DNA of 64,000 bases from Croceicoccus ponticola (GCF_004004515.1 NZ_RXOL01000001.1:496001-560000); one strand, 5' to 3'. Counted from the first letter of the stretch, positions 54,807 through 63,762 are shown. Numbers and translations: made by a program. Notes: generated from the sequence alone by a model not told the origin.

Positions 54807-57143
54807 ATGACTGACATGCCCAAACCGACGAAGCGTCCACACGGCCTGCCCAACAAAGAGCAGGTGATGGAATTCATCCGCAATTCCGAAACCCCCGCTG
54901 GCAAGCGCGAGATTTCGCGTGCGTTCGGCCTGTCCGGTCAGGAAAAGATCGCGCTGAAAGCGCTGTTGCGCGACATGGCCGACGAAGGCTTGATCGATGG
55001 TGACCGGCGTGCTTTCCACCGCATGGGCGGGGTGCCGAAGGTAACCGTGCTGCGTGTTGTCGACATCGACGAGGGCGAGGCCATCGGCATTCCCGACAGC
55101 TGGCAACCCGATGACGCAATCCCCCCGCCGCGCATCCGCCTGATCGAGGGCAAGGGGCGCGCCAAGGGACAGGGCAAGGGCCGGGCAACGCATGGTGCGA
55201 TGCCTGCCCTTCGTCGCGGCGATCGCGTGCTTGCTCGCACCGAAGAGACCGGCACGGGCTGGATCGGTCACCCGATGAAAAAGCTGCCGCAGGCGCACGA
55301 ATCGCTGATGGGCATCGTCGAGATCGACGGCACCGGAAAAGGCTGGCTTGCCCCCATCGACAAATCGATCCGTTCGTCGATGCCCATCGCCGATCTTGGC
55401 GGCGCGGTGAAGGGCCAGCTGGTCCTTTCCGAGCCTGCCAGCAAATCGCCGCGCGCAGGGGTGAAGGTCGTTCAGGTGCTGGGCGATCCGTTGGCGCCGC
55501 GGTCTTATTCGCTGATCGCGATCCACAAATATGGCATCCCGCACGAATTCCTGCCCGAAGCGCTGGACGAAGCCGATGCCGCGGCCAAGCTTCCGTTGAG
55601 CGAGGACCGGCGCGAAGACCTTCGCGCATTGCCGATCGTTGCCATTGATCCCGCCGACGCGCGCGATCACGATGACGCGATCTGGGCCGCGCCCGACGAC
55701 GATCGGGCGAACAAGGGCGGCTGGAAGGCGCTGGTCGCCATTGCCGACGTGTCGTTCTACGTCCGTCCCGGTTCCGCCGTCGACCGAGAGGCGAGGAAGC
55801 GCGGCAACTCCGTCTATTTCCCCGACCGCGTCGTGCCGATGTTGCCCGAGGTGCTTTCCGCCGACGTCTGTTCGCTGGGCGAGGGCGAGGCGAGGGCGGC
55901 AATGGCGTGCCACATGACCATCGATGCAGAAGGCCGGGTGAAGGACTGGCGCTTTACCCGCGCCATCGTCCAGATCGCCGAGGTGCTGGCTTACGAAGAC
56001 GCGCAGGCCCGCATCGACGACGACAGTGCCGCCGAACATCTGAAGCATCTGTGGGCTTGCTGGAAAACACTTCACGCCGCGCGGATCGCGCGCGATCCAC
56101 TGGAGCTGGACCTGCCGGAACGGCGCGTGATGTTGGACGAAAAGGGCCGCATCACCGAAGTCGCCGTGCGCGAACGGCTGGACGCGCATCGGGTGGTCGA
56201 AGAATACATGATCGCCGCCAATGTTGCTGCGGCCAAGGCGCTGGAAGCCAAGGCCGCGCCCGTCGTCTATCGCGTCCACGAGCCGCCGAGCCGCGAAAAG
56301 CTGATGGCGCTCAAGGACTATCTTGCGACGATGGATCGCAAGTTGGCGCTGGGTCAGGTCATCACCCCGGGGCTGTTCAACCGCCTGATCAAGGATGTCG
56401 CCGACGAGGCCGAAAAGGCCCTGATCATGGAGCAGGTTCTGCGCAGCCAGACGCAGGCCTATTACGGTCCGCGCAACGCGGGGCACTTCGGCCTTGCGCT
56501 GGGTTCTTACGCTCACTTCACCTCGCCGATCCGGCGCTATTCCGACCTTCTGGTCCACCGCGCGCTGGTCGATGCCTATGGCCTCGAACAACCGCGTCCA
56601 GCCGATCACGTCATCCCCGCCACATCCGGCCTGTCGGATCGCGACCGCGGTTCGCTTGACCGCGTTACCGAAGCGATCAGCCAGACCGAACGTCGTGCCA
56701 TGTCAGCGGAACGCGACACCATCGACCGCTATGTCGCCGCATGGTTGTCGGGGAAAGTCGGCGAAACATTCGACACGCGCGTCACCGGCGTTCAGAAATT
56801 CGGCCTGTTTGCGACCATCCTCGGCTTTGGCGGCGACGGGCTGGTTCCGGTTTCGATCCTGGGCGACGAACGCTTCAACTATGACGAACGCGCGCAAGTC
56901 CTGCGCGGAGAGCGTAGCGGGACCGAATATCGTTCGGGCGACCGGCTAAAGCTGCGATTGGCCGAGGCTAATCCGCTGACCGGCGCGCTGAAATTCGAAC
57001 CGCCAGAGTACGAAGGTCGCATCGAACCGCGCGGCGGCAGGCCCCATGTGAAGCCAAAGCCCAACCGTCAGGACAAGACCGGTTTCATTCAGGGCAAGCG
57101 GGGCAGGCCGGGCAATATCCGGCACAAGGGCAGCAAACGCTGA
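54807..57143 (+). CDS. rnr: Ribonuclease R
   Basis: RNB-family 3'-5' exoribonuclease that degrades structured RNA. The 778-residue enzyme has an N-terminal helix-turn-helix segment (NKEQVMEFIRNSETPAGKRE), cold-shock-like domains, the RNB catalytic block IDPADARDHDDAIW (metal-binding Asp cluster) and HFTSPIRRYSDLLVHR, an S1 domain (TGVQKFGLFATI) and a Lys/Arg-rich C-terminal tail. ATG 54807 is chosen; TTG 54774 and ATG 54816 are possible. It faces the usp gene. Confidence 0.95.
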   Translation: MTDMPKPTKRPHGLPNKEQVMEFIRNSETPAGKREISRAFGLSGQEKIALKALLRDMADEGLIDGDRRAFHRMGGVPKVTVLRVVDIDEGEAIGIPDSWQPDDAIPPPRIRLIEGKGRAKGQGKGRATHGAMPALRRGDRVLARTEETGTGWIGHPMKKLPQAHESLMGIVEIDGTGKGWLAPIDKSIRSSMPIADLGGAVKGQLVLSEPASKSPRAGVKVVQVLGDPLAPRSYSLIAIHKYGIPHEFLPEALDEADAAAKLPLSEDRREDLRALPIVAIDPADARDHDDAIWAAPDDDRANKGGWKALVAIADVSFYVRPGSAVDREARKRGNSVYFPDRVVPMLPEVLSADVCSLGEGEARAAMACHMTIDAEGRVKDWRFTRAIVQIAEVLAYEDAQARIDDDSAAEHLKHLWACWKTLHAARIARDPLELDLPERRVMLDEKGRITEVAVRERLDAHRVVEEYMIAANVAAAKALEAKAAPVVYRVHEPPSREKLMALKDYLATMDRKLALGQVITPGLFNRLIKDVADEAEKALIMEQVLRSQTQAYYGPRNAGHFGLALGSYAHFTSPIRRYSDLLVHRALVDAYGLEQPRPADHVIPATSGLSDRDRGSLDRVTEAISQTERRAMSAERDTIDRYVAAWLSGKVGETFDTRVTGVQKFGLFATILGFGGDGLVPVSILGDERFNYDERAQVLRGERSGTEYRSGDRLKLRLAEANPLTGALKFEPPEYEGRIEPRGGRPHVKPKPNRQDKTGFIQGKRGRPGNIRHKGSKR

Positions 57144-57147
57144 CGCG

Positions 57148-57609
57148 TCAGCTGAGCGCGTCGATCTGTTCGTCGCTCAGCCCACCGGGGATGATCATCA
57201 GCGGACAGGGCAACTGTCCCGCACGCTGGCCCGCAAAATGCGCCACCAGTGGCCCCGGTGCGCCTTCGGCAGCCGCACCCAGCACCAGCGCCGCCACTTC
57301 GCCATGTTCGACGAGGTAATCGGCTACGACCTTGGCCCCGTCGCCAACCTTCACCGAGATCGCAGGCATCCGGCCGCTTTCGTTGAGGAGGTTGCCGGCG
57401 GCCGCCATCACCAGCACTTCGGCACGACTTTTTGCCTCGGCCTCGATCGTAGCCTGAACGCCGCCGAACGCCACGAACTGCTGCTTGGGGACGAGAGCGA
57501 TGATGTGCACGGCACCGTTGGTTTTCGCCGCGCGGCGCGATGCAAAACGCAAGGCAACGCGAGCTTCCGGCGTCTCATCCATGATGACCAGATAGACGCG
57601 CATCGTCAT
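57148..57609 (-). CDS. Universal stress protein (UspA family)
   Basis: The 153-residue single-domain Usp protein has the typical start ([21 protein letters not shown]) and a Gly-rich loop near the C-terminus ([19 protein letters not shown], about 111-129) that resembles but does not exactly match the ATP-binding G-x2-G-x9-G motif. The function is unknown beyond stress association. ATG 57609 is used; ATG 57603 is close. The convergent rnr stop is four bases away. Confidence 0.87.
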   Translation of the reverse strand: MTMRVYLVIMDETPEARVALRFASRRAAKTNGAVHIIALVPKQQFVAFGGVQATIEAEAKSRAEVLVMAAAGNLLNESGRMPAISVKVGDGAKVVADYLVEHGEVAALVLGAAAEGAPGPLVAHFAGQRAGQLPCPLMIIPGGLSDEQIDALS

Positions 57610-57763
57610 GGCTTGTGTTCTTGCAGTGTCGTCACCGTCCGATCGTTGCGCGATGGTTCATCATTTAGCAAGAAAAAGCAGGCTCACCCGACTTGACCCG
57701 CCCGCCCTTGCTGCGCAAAACCGCCACGTACTAAAAGCTTCCTCGCGACACCTAAGGATATCG

Positions 57764-59056
57764 ATGGCGATCCAACTCAAGATGCCCGCTCTCTCTCCAA
57801 CCATGGAGGAGGGCACGCTGGCCAAATGGCTGGTCAAGAAAGGCGACAAGATCGAACCGGGCGATATCATCGCCGAGATCGAGACGGACAAGGCGACGAT
57901 GGAATTCGAAGCCATCGACGAAGGCATCGTGGCCGACATCGCCGTCGATGCAGGTACGGAAAACGTGAAGGTCGGCACGATCATCGCAACTCTGGCCGAA
58001 GAGGGTGAAGACCCTTCGCAAGTGTCTTCCGCGCCGACCCCTGTAGTTGAAAAGGCGCCTGTTGCTGAGAATGCACCTGTCGCTGAGCAAAAGACCGAAG
58101 CCACAGCCGAAGCTGCCCCGGTGAAGAGCGAGCCTGCGACATCAGTTGCAGCGAGCACGCCTGCAGCCGGTGGCGAGCGCGTGATCGCATCCCCGCTCGC
58201 TCGCCGTATCGCAACGTCGCGCAACATCGACCTGACTGCGATCAAGGGTAGCGGCCCGCACGGCAGGATCGTCAAGGCTGACATCGACGGTGCAAAGGCA
58301 TCCGCCGCCGCGAAACCCGCCGCGGCGGCTACTCCCGCAACGCCGGCCGCCGCGCAGGATTTCGGCATTCCGCACACGGCGGAAAAACTGTCGAGCATGC
58401 GCAAGACCATTGCGCGCCGCCTGACGGAATCGAAACAACAGGTTCCGCACATCTACCTGACCGTCGATATCCGGCTGGATGCGTTGCTCAAACTTCGCGC
58501 CGAACTGAACGATAGCCTTGCCAGCAGCGGCGTGAAGCTGTCGGTCAACGACCTGCTGATCAAGGCTCTGGCCAAGTCGTTGGTCGCGGTGCCCAGCTGC
58601 AACGTGCAGTTTGCGGGCGACCAGTTGCTCAGCTTCAGCCGCGCCGACATTTCGGTCGCCGTGTCGATTCCGGCGGGCCTTATCACGCCAATTATTGTCG
58701 ATGCGGGCGACAAGACGGTGTCGAAGATCGCGACCGAGATGAAGGATCTTGCCGGACGCGCGCGCGAAGGCAAATTGCAGCCGCACGAATTCATGGGCGG
58801 CACGGCCAGCCTGTCGAACATGGGCATGTACGGGATCAAGCAGTTCGAAGCGGTCATCAACCCGCCCCAAGGCATGATCATGGCCATCGGCGCGGGCGAA
58901 AAGCGGCCCTATGTCATCGAAGACACGCTTCAGATCGCCAGCGTGATGTCGGCCACGGGCAGCTTCGACCACCGCGCCATCGACGGTGCGGACGGCGCAC
59001 AACTGATGAAGGTGTTCAAGGACCTGATCGAAAAGCCGATGGGGCTGCTCGCCTGA
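57764..59056 (+). CDS. pdhC: Pyruvate dehydrogenase E2 component (dihydrolipoamide acetyltransferase)
   Basis: Core of the complex that transfers acetyl from lipoamide to CoA. The 430-residue protein has a single lipoyl domain (1-80, K43), a long Ala/Pro/Glu linker (about 85-140), a peripheral subunit-binding domain ([15 protein letters not shown], about 145-180) and a catalytic domain with [12 protein letters not shown] near the C-terminus. Start is ATG 57764 with an AAGGA ribosome binding site; the upstream extension is meaningless. The order here is pdhC-thioesterase-lpdA with overlaps, 54 kb from pdhAB. Confidence 0.96.
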   Translation: MAIQLKMPALSPTMEEGTLAKWLVKKGDKIEPGDIIAEIETDKATMEFEAIDEGIVADIAVDAGTENVKVGTIIATLAEEGEDPSQVSSAPTPVVEKAPVAENAPVAEQKTEATAEAAPVKSEPATSVAASTPAAGGERVIASPLARRIATSRNIDLTAIKGSGPHGRIVKADIDGAKASAAAKPAAAATPATPAAAQDFGIPHTAEKLSSMRKTIARRLTESKQQVPHIYLTVDIRLDALLKLRAELNDSLASSGVKLSVNDLLIKALAKSLVAVPSCNVQFAGDQLLSFSRADISVAVSIPAGLITPIIVDAGDKTVSKIATEMKDLAGRAREGKLQPHEFMGGTASLSNMGMYGIKQFEAVINPPQGMIMAIGAGEKRPYVIEDTLQIASVMSATGSFDHRAIDGADGAQLMKVFKDLIEKPMGLLA

Positions 59057-59460
59057 TGTCGATGGCGACGGTCGATCCCGTCATCCGGGTCACCGCCATG
59101 CCGGCCGACACCAACCCTTATGGCGGCGTGTTCGGCGGCTGGTTGATGAGCCAGATGGCGTTGGGGGCAGGATCGATTGCCTCACGTCATGGGCACGGCA
59201 CGGCTGTCGTTATCGGCGCCACGGACTTCCGGTTTCCGGGTAAGATGGATGTGGGCGACGAATTGTCGATCTACGCCGAGATCGTCCGGGAGGGTAATAC
59301 CTCTCTGAATATCGAGGTGCGCGGCATTTCGCGCGAACGTAACGGTGAGGCGACGAAAGAAGTGTGCGCAGGCATCTTCACTTTCGTGGTCATTGATGAA
59401 ACAGGGCGCCCGCGCGCGGTGAGAAACCGCCCGGCGCTGAATACTGGGCAGGAGCTTTAA
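59056..59460 (+). CDS. Acyl-CoA thioesterase, hotdog fold (YciA-like)
   Basis: The 134-residue protein has the hotdog thioesterase signature: NPYGGVFGGWLMSQMALGAG (about 21-40), with the central helix and the catalytic Asp region, then GATDFRFPGKMDVGDELSIYA (about 54-74). Family members hydrolyse medium and long acyl-CoAs; the substrate is not predictable. It is embedded between the E2 and E3 genes of pyruvate dehydrogenase with a one-base TGATG overlap to pdhC and two bases before lpdA, so it must be co-expressed with them. Confidence 0.85.
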   Translation: MSMATVDPVIRVTAMPADTNPYGGVFGGWLMSQMALGAGSIASRHGHGTAVVIGATDFRFPGKMDVGDELSIYAEIVREGNTSLNIEVRGISRERNGEATKEVCAGIFTFVVIDETGRPRAVRNRPALNTGQEL

Positions 59461-59461
59461 G

Positions 59462-60874
59462 ATGTCGGCAAGCTATGACGTGATCGTGCTGGGTTCGGGA
59501 CCCGGCGGCTATGTCGCGGCGATCCGCGCGGCACAGTTGGGGCTCAAGACCGCGATCGTCGAACGCGAGCTGCTCGGCGGGATTTGCCTCAACTGGGGCT
59601 GCATCCCGACCAAGGCGCTGTTGCGTTCGGCCGAAGTGTACCACTTCATGCAGCACGCGAGCGATTATGGCCTCGCCGCCAAGGAGATCAGCGCGGACCT
59701 TGAGGCGGTGGTCAAGCGCAGCCGCGGCGTCGCTTCGCAGCTGAACAAAGGTGTTACGCACCTGATGAAGAAGAACAAGATCACGGTGCACATGGGAGAG
59801 GGGACGCTGAAGTCCGCGACCAGCATCGAGGTCAAGGGCAAGGACGGCGCCGAGACGATCAGCGCCAAGCATGTCATCGTCGCCACCGGCGCGCGTGCCC
59901 GCGAGCTTCCGTTCGCCAAAGCCGACGGCGACAAGGTGTGGACTTATCGCCATGCCATGACGCCCAAGGAAATGCCGACCAAGCTGTTGGTCATGGGATC
60001 GGGCGCCATCGGCATCGAATTCGCCAGTTTCTACAACGATCTTGGCGCGGACGTGACCGTGGTCGAAATGCTGGATCGGATCGTTCCGGTCGAGGACAAG
60101 GACGTCTCCGCCTTCCTTGAAAAGGCGCTGACGAAGCAAGGCATGACAATCATGACGGGCGCGGGCGTCGAGGCGATCGATGCATCGGGCAAGGGCGTGA
60201 AAGCCAAGATCAAGGGTAAGGACGGCAAGGTCGCCGAGCATGAATTCAGCCACGTCATCTCTGCCGTCGGCATCGTGCCTAATACCGAGAATATCGGGCT
60301 GGAGGCGGTCGGCGCAAAGCTGGATCGTGGATTTATTCAGATCGACGATCTGGGGCGCACCGGGGTCAAGGGCCTGTGGGCCATCGGCGATTGCACGCCC
60401 GGCCCGTGGCTGGCGCACAAGGCGAGCCACGAAGGCGTGTCCGCTGCCGAAGCGATCGCGCAGGAGCTTGGCAACAAGGAGGTTCACCCGCACGGGCTGG
60501 ATCGCAACAACATTCCAGGCTGCACATATTGCCATCCGCAGATCGCCAGCGTCGGCATGACCGAGGAAAAGGCGAAGGAGGCCGGTTACGAGGTGAAGGC
60601 CGGCACGTTCCCCTTCATCGGGAACGGCAAGGCCATCGCGCTGGGCGAGCCCGAAGGGTTCGTGAAGACGGTGTTCGACGCCAAGACCGGCGAACTGCTG
60701 GGCGCGCATATGATTGGCGCAGAAGTCACCGAAATGATCCAGGGCTTCGTCGTGGGCAAGACGCTGGAGACTACCGAAGCTGAATTGATGCAGACCGTGT
60801 TCCCGCATCCCACGATCAGCGAATCCATGCATGAAAGCGTGCTCGCCGCCTATGGCCGGGCGGTTCATATCTAA
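59462..60874 (+). CDS. lpdA: Dihydrolipoyl dehydrogenase (E3)
   Basis: FAD flavoprotein that reoxidises dihydrolipoamide with NAD+. The 470-residue protein has FAD motif GSGPGGYVAA (11-20), redox pair C42/C47 (GGICLNWGCIP), NAD motif GSGAIGIEFAS and the C-terminal dimer block with HPHGL and HPTISE. It carries no lipoyl domain. It is third in the pdhC-thioesterase-lpdA operon and followed by a hairpin at 60888. Some sphingomonads have a second lpd gene for 2-oxoglutarate dehydrogenase, not visible here. Confidence 0.96.
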   Translation: MSASYDVIVLGSGPGGYVAAIRAAQLGLKTAIVERELLGGICLNWGCIPTKALLRSAEVYHFMQHASDYGLAAKEISADLEAVVKRSRGVASQLNKGVTHLMKKNKITVHMGEGTLKSATSIEVKGKDGAETISAKHVIVATGARARELPFAKADGDKVWTYRHAMTPKEMPTKLLVMGSGAIGIEFASFYNDLGADVTVVEMLDRIVPVEDKDVSAFLEKALTKQGMTIMTGAGVEAIDASGKGVKAKIKGKDGKVAEHEFSHVISAVGIVPNTENIGLEAVGAKLDRGFIQIDDLGRTGVKGLWAIGDCTPGPWLAHKASHEGVSAAEAIAQELGNKEVHPHGLDRNNIPGCTYCHPQIASVGMTEEKAKEAGYEVKAGTFPFIGNGKAIALGEPEGFVKTVFDAKTGELLGAHMIGAEVTEMIQGFVVGKTLETTEAELMQTVFPHPTISESMHESVLAAYGRAVHI

Positions 60875-60887
60875 TCGCTTTCCCTCG

Positions 60888-60927
60888 TCCCGGCGCGGCG
60901 CGATTTCGCTTTGCCGCCGTGCCGGGA
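60888..60927 (+). terminator. Strong hairpin downstream of lpdA, probable terminator
   Basis: TCCCGGCGCGGCG and CGCCGTGCCGGGA form a 13-bp stem with one G-U pair and a 14-base loop. Only a moderate T-content follows, so it may terminate inefficiently or stabilise the operon's 3' end. Confidence 0.55.
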
Positions 60928-60950
60928 ACCGAAGCTATCGTCCTGTATTT

Positions 60951-60970
60951 CCAAGTCATAACCGACTTGG
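60951..60970 (+). promoter_or_regulatory. Inverted repeat overlapping the ribosome binding site of the 54-residue gene
   Basis: CCAAGTC and its exact complement with a six-base loop. The right arm ends in GG that forms part of the GGGAG ribosome binding site (60969-60973) of the small gene at 60981, so the stem could hide it. An operator at DNA level is the alternative. Confidence 0.45.
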
Positions 60971-60980
60971 GAGCAGGCAG

Positions 60981-61145
60981 ATGGAATTCGAGATTTGCGA
61001 TCACGATACGTTGCCTTGGCGGGACGAGCACGCGCCCGCCGTTCGCCAGCTTGAGCGGAAGATCGCCGCAAGACAGCAAGCGGACGAGGTTTATGCAGAT
61101 CCCTATGAAGGACTGCGCGAACCGATCGTCCAGCTCACCCAATAG
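60981..61145 (+). CDS. Small hypothetical protein, 54 residues
   Basis: Acidic-start, then Arg/Lys-rich protein beginning MEFEICDHD and ending EPIVQLTQ. ATG 60981 has a GGGAG ribosome binding site at ideal spacing. The protein has no signal, no membrane segment and no domain I recognise. It lies between lpdA and the YitT gene, in the same direction. The frame is open upstream as well, but the ribosome binding site picks this start. A perfect inverted repeat overlaps the binding site. Confidence 0.5.
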   Translation: MEFEICDHDTLPWRDEHAPAVRQLERKIAARQQADEVYADPYEGLREPIVQLTQ

Positions 61146-61194
61146 GAAGGTTGACGCGCTTGTAAGCTTCCCCTTGCTGAGCTAGCGGCGCGGG

Positions 61195-61839
61195 ATGGAA
61201 GACGAGAAGATCGACAGGGTGGTCGAAGAGGCTACGTTTCCGCAACCGCGCCCGCACAGTCTTGCCGAAGACATCTACGGTCTGGCCACAGGTTCGGTCC
61301 TCATGGCGATCGGACTTACCCTGATGAAGGCGAGCGGAATCGTCACGGCCGGCATGGGCGGCGTTGCGCTCCTTGTTTCCTATCTCTTTCCTATCACCGT
61401 CGATGCCGCATTCTGGCTGCTCAACATGCCGTTCTTCATCCTGGCATGGAGCGCGCTTGGCCGGGATTTCTTCGTGAAATCGGTGGCCGCGGTGACCTTG
61501 GTGTCCATCTCCGTCGCGATCACTCGGCTGTCGGTAGAGATCGATAGCGTCCATCCCGCCTTTGCCGCCCTTGCCGGCGGCACCGCATCGGGCGCAGGAA
61601 TCCTCGCGATGTTGCGGCACAAGGCGGGCGTCGGCGGCGTTACTATCCTGTCGATCTGGCTGCAAAAGAAAATGGGCTGGAGCGTCGGCTGGATGAGCTT
61701 CGTGCTGGATGCCGCTATCATCATCGTAGCAATCGTGGCGATCCCGTCGGAGCTTGCGATCTATTCCGTTTTGAGCGTGGCGGCGGTCAGCGGCATCCTT
61801 ATCGCCTATCACAAGCCGGGACGTTACACCGGCTACTGA
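61195..61839 (+). CDS. YitT-family membrane protein
   Basis: The 214-residue protein has five to six predicted helices and the YitT pattern: LATGSVLMAIGLTLMKASGIVTAGMGGVALLVS (helices 1-2, about 29-61) and the ASGAGILAMLRHKAGVGGVTILSIWLQKK segment. It lacks the C-terminal DUF2179 domain that is present in longer YitT proteins. The function is unknown. The convergent membrane-anchored gene ends 12 bases away. Confidence 0.85.
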   Translation: MEDEKIDRVVEEATFPQPRPHSLAEDIYGLATGSVLMAIGLTLMKASGIVTAGMGGVALLVSYLFPITVDAAFWLLNMPFFILAWSALGRDFFVKSVAAVTLVSISVAITRLSVEIDSVHPAFAALAGGTASGAGILAMLRHKAGVGGVTILSIWLQKKMGWSVGWMSFVLDAAIIIVAIVAIPSELAIYSVLSVAAVSGILIAYHKPGRYTGY

Positions 61840-61851
61840 CCGCCGTGATTT

Positions 61852-62505
61852 TTACCCGCGGTCGAGGTGTTCGACCCGCGAAATGGGTTTTGGCTGCGCG
61901 ATATCGTGATCCGAAGGGATCGGGCGCGATATCACCGGATCGGCGTGGACAACCTGATCCTCGGGCTGTGCAACGTCGGAAACGAGTTCGTCGAAAAGCG
62001 CTTCGTAATGGATCATGGCTTGACGCAGGTCTTCGGTGGATGCCTGTCCGTGCGACTGACGATCTGCGATTTCGTGTCCGGCCATATAATGGCGCGCAAC
62101 CTCAGCGTGGCCGACCGTCAGGTCTTCGTGGCGGCGGTCGAAATCAGCCATGGGATAGCCCTTGGTCTTCATGACCTTGGCCAGCAGCCGATCGGCGTGC
62201 AGCACTGCTTCTGCCGGACTTTCAACGAAAACCGCCTTCACATCATGCCATTCGCTTGAATATTCATCGCGTTGAGTGGCGGAAAGCGGGCGAATGTCGA
62301 GACTGGCGACGCGGCGTTCGCGTTCTTCGAGTGCGGCTTCCGCCTTGCCAGCATGTCCGACGGTTTCAACCGTCCGGTCATATTCGTCGCCAAACTTGTC
62401 GCGAAGATTTGCGGTGCGGCGGCGCGCAGCGAGATACCAGACCAGGACGGCTGCAATCACGAAGACCGCGATTAGGACCCAGATCAGTGGATTGACACCA
62501 TTCAC
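61852..62505 (-). CDS. Membrane-anchored protein of unknown function
   Basis: The 217-residue protein begins with one membrane helix (residues ~6-24), a short Arg-rich turn, then a cytoplasmic helical domain with DKFGDEYDRTVE, ERERRVASLDIRPLS, DRLLAKVMKTKGYPM and DLRQAMIHYEALFDEL. This pattern recurs in bacteria of several phyla next to stress genes, without an assigned function. Start is GTG 62505 with a strong GGAG ribosome binding site; the frame is open further upstream. An EcfG-like promoter lies about 40 bases before the start. Confidence 0.72.
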   Translation of the reverse strand: MNGVNPLIWVLIAVFVIAAVLVWYLAARRRTANLRDKFGDEYDRTVETVGHAGKAEAALEERERRVASLDIRPLSATQRDEYSSEWHDVKAVFVESPAEAVLHADRLLAKVMKTKGYPMADFDRRHEDLTVGHAEVARHYMAGHEIADRQSHGQASTEDLRQAMIHYEALFDELVSDVAQPEDQVVHADPVISRPIPSDHDIAQPKPISRVEHLDRG

Positions 62506-62546
62506 GGCTCTTCTCCTTTGTTTTTCAGCTCTTCCGTCGTCCTTCC

Positions 62547-62571
62547 AACTGACCGCCTGCTCGCCTGTTCC
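62547..62571 (-). promoter_or_regulatory. Possible EcfG (general stress) promoter of the membrane-anchored gene
   Basis: On the minus strand GGAAC (62571-62567), a 16-base spacer and AGTT (62550-62547) match the EcfG pattern GGAAC-N16-CGTT except for one base. The GTG start is at 62505, leaving a leader of about 35 bases. Confidence 0.42.
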
Positions 62572-62683
62572 CGGTAGGTGTCCGATGCCGGGACAGGGGC
62601 GCGCGGACATGGTTACCAAAATTGTAACCGTTGACCCGATCCGTGATGGTGTGCCCGCTGAAAACGTTGGAAGGAATTACGGC

Positions 62684-63046
62684 ATGCAGTGCCGCCAGGA
62701 AGAACGCCTTGCGCTTTACGCGCCGTGTCAGGTCAGATCGGGTCCCGGTCTTTCCCAACGCGCGACCGTCTCCGATATTTCGGCAGAGGGATGCGCGCTA
62801 AGATCGCCGCGCCTCCGCTTTCGCCGCACCGAGGAGGTTGAGGTGACCTTTGGCAAAACCCGAACCCTGATTGCGGAAGTGCGCTGGAGCCGGTTGGGCG
62901 AAGCCGTGGGATTGCGCTTCAAGCGACCACTGAATCGCGGCGATGTGCATCAGATCGCAAAGGAAGTGAGGCGCGCATCTATCAACTGTGTCGTCCCGCG
63001 CGCCGAAGTCGTCATCGACAAACCCGCCTTTCGACCGGTTTGCTGA
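62684..63046 (+). CDS. PilZ-domain protein (second in the window)
   Basis: The 120-residue protein has PilZ-like sequence: QEERLALYAPCQV, then VSDISAEGCAL (the D/NxSxxG motif), barrel strands (EEVEVTFGKTRTLIAEVRW, GEAVGLRFKRPL). The first Arg motif is less standard (RQEER), so c-di-GMP binding is less sure than for the PilZ protein at 14526. ATG 62684 has an AAGGA ribosome binding site at eight bases; the frame extends upstream to another ATG at 62609, which I consider less likely. It diverges from the membrane-anchored gene. Confidence 0.7.
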   Translation: MQCRQEERLALYAPCQVRSGPGLSQRATVSDISAEGCALRSPRLRFRRTEEVEVTFGKTRTLIAEVRWSRLGEAVGLRFKRPLNRGDVHQIAKEVRRASINCVVPRAEVVIDKPAFRPVC

Positions 63047-63088
63047 ATCAGGAATTGGGTTAGCTGATTGCGCGTCGAATCCGACGTG

Positions 63089-63493
63089 TCATTCTTGGTT
63101 TTCAGCTGCGCAATTGGCGACGCACGCCGTGCCGACGCCAGAGTTGATCCGCCCCGTCGTTCGGATTGATGAACCATTACCAAGTTTGTAGGTCGCCGCG
63201 TCCGTTCCTTCGAGTACGTCGACATCGGCCGGCAAGGTCCCTCCGAAACTAACCGAGCCGCCTTGTGCCCGCCTTGCATTCTGGCGCGGTGCGGGCCGTG
63301 TCGCGGCAATCGCATTGCTGGCGCGATTGACGCTGCGCACGATGGAATTGCCAAGCGATCGTTGCGCCCCGCCGGTCTGGCTGGAGCCCGACAGGATTGC
63401 CGCCGTCTCCGCAGCGTCCTGCGCCAGCGCCGGAGCGGGTAGGGATATGGCGAGAAGCCCGCTGCCAATCATGAAAAAGGCCCTGCCAGACAT
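63089..63493 (-). CDS. Small exported protein of unknown function
   Basis: The 134-residue protein has a signal peptide (MSGRAFFMIGSGLLAISLPA, cleavage after ALA near residue 24), then a Ser/Gly/Arg-rich low-complexity region and two cysteines near the C-terminus (GTACVANCAAE), which might form a disulfide. The family is unknown. A GGAG ribosome binding site sits eight bases before ATG 63493; the frame is open upstream without a signal. It is convergent with the PilZ gene. Confidence 0.65.
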   Translation of the reverse strand: MSGRAFFMIGSGLLAISLPAPALAQDAAETAAILSGSSQTGGAQRSLGNSIVRSVNRASNAIAATRPAPRQNARRAQGGSVSFGGTLPADVDVLEGTDAATYKLGNGSSIRTTGRINSGVGTACVANCAAENQE

Positions 63494-63636
63494 TGCTCGT
63501 TCTCCATCGACCATCGCGGAGAATGCCTTGTTTGCGTGTCGGGGACAAGGCGAGAGGCCAAACAAGGGTTGCCCGGATCCATTTCGTAGCCCCGTCAAGC
63601 AGAATGCACCGCTCGCATCGGATTAGCCGGTCATCA

Positions 63637-63671
63637 GGGAAGCAATCATCAATTCGATCGAAGTGCTTCCC
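63637..63671. repeat. Perfect 8-bp inverted repeat with 19-base loop
   Basis: GGGAAGCA and its exact complement lie in the 269-base gap between two small minus-strand genes. No T-run follows. It may be an operator for the downstream (63493) gene. Confidence 0.35.
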
Positions 63672-63710
63672 GCGGGCAGGATCTCCGGCCGATCGATCTA
63701 TTTTCATGTA

Positions 63711-63739
63711 TGCCCGGCCAAATTCGCCATGGCCGGGCA
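63711..63739 (-). terminator. Hairpin after the 62-residue gene, probable terminator
   Basis: TGCCCGGCC and its exact complement with an 11-base loop, 23 bases past the stop of the minus-strand 62-residue gene. The following T-content is modest. Together with the repeat at 63637 it fills the space between the two genes. Confidence 0.55.
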
Positions 63740-63762
63740 CAGGAAAGATTAGAACGTCTCGG

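Noticed and set aside
59390-60868. 492-codon frame antisense to lpdA
   Set aside because: Shadow of a complete dihydrolipoyl dehydrogenase.
60925-60948. EcfG-like promoter before the 54-residue gene (GGAAC then GTA)
   Set aside because: The spacing is two bases too short and the second box is only a partial match.
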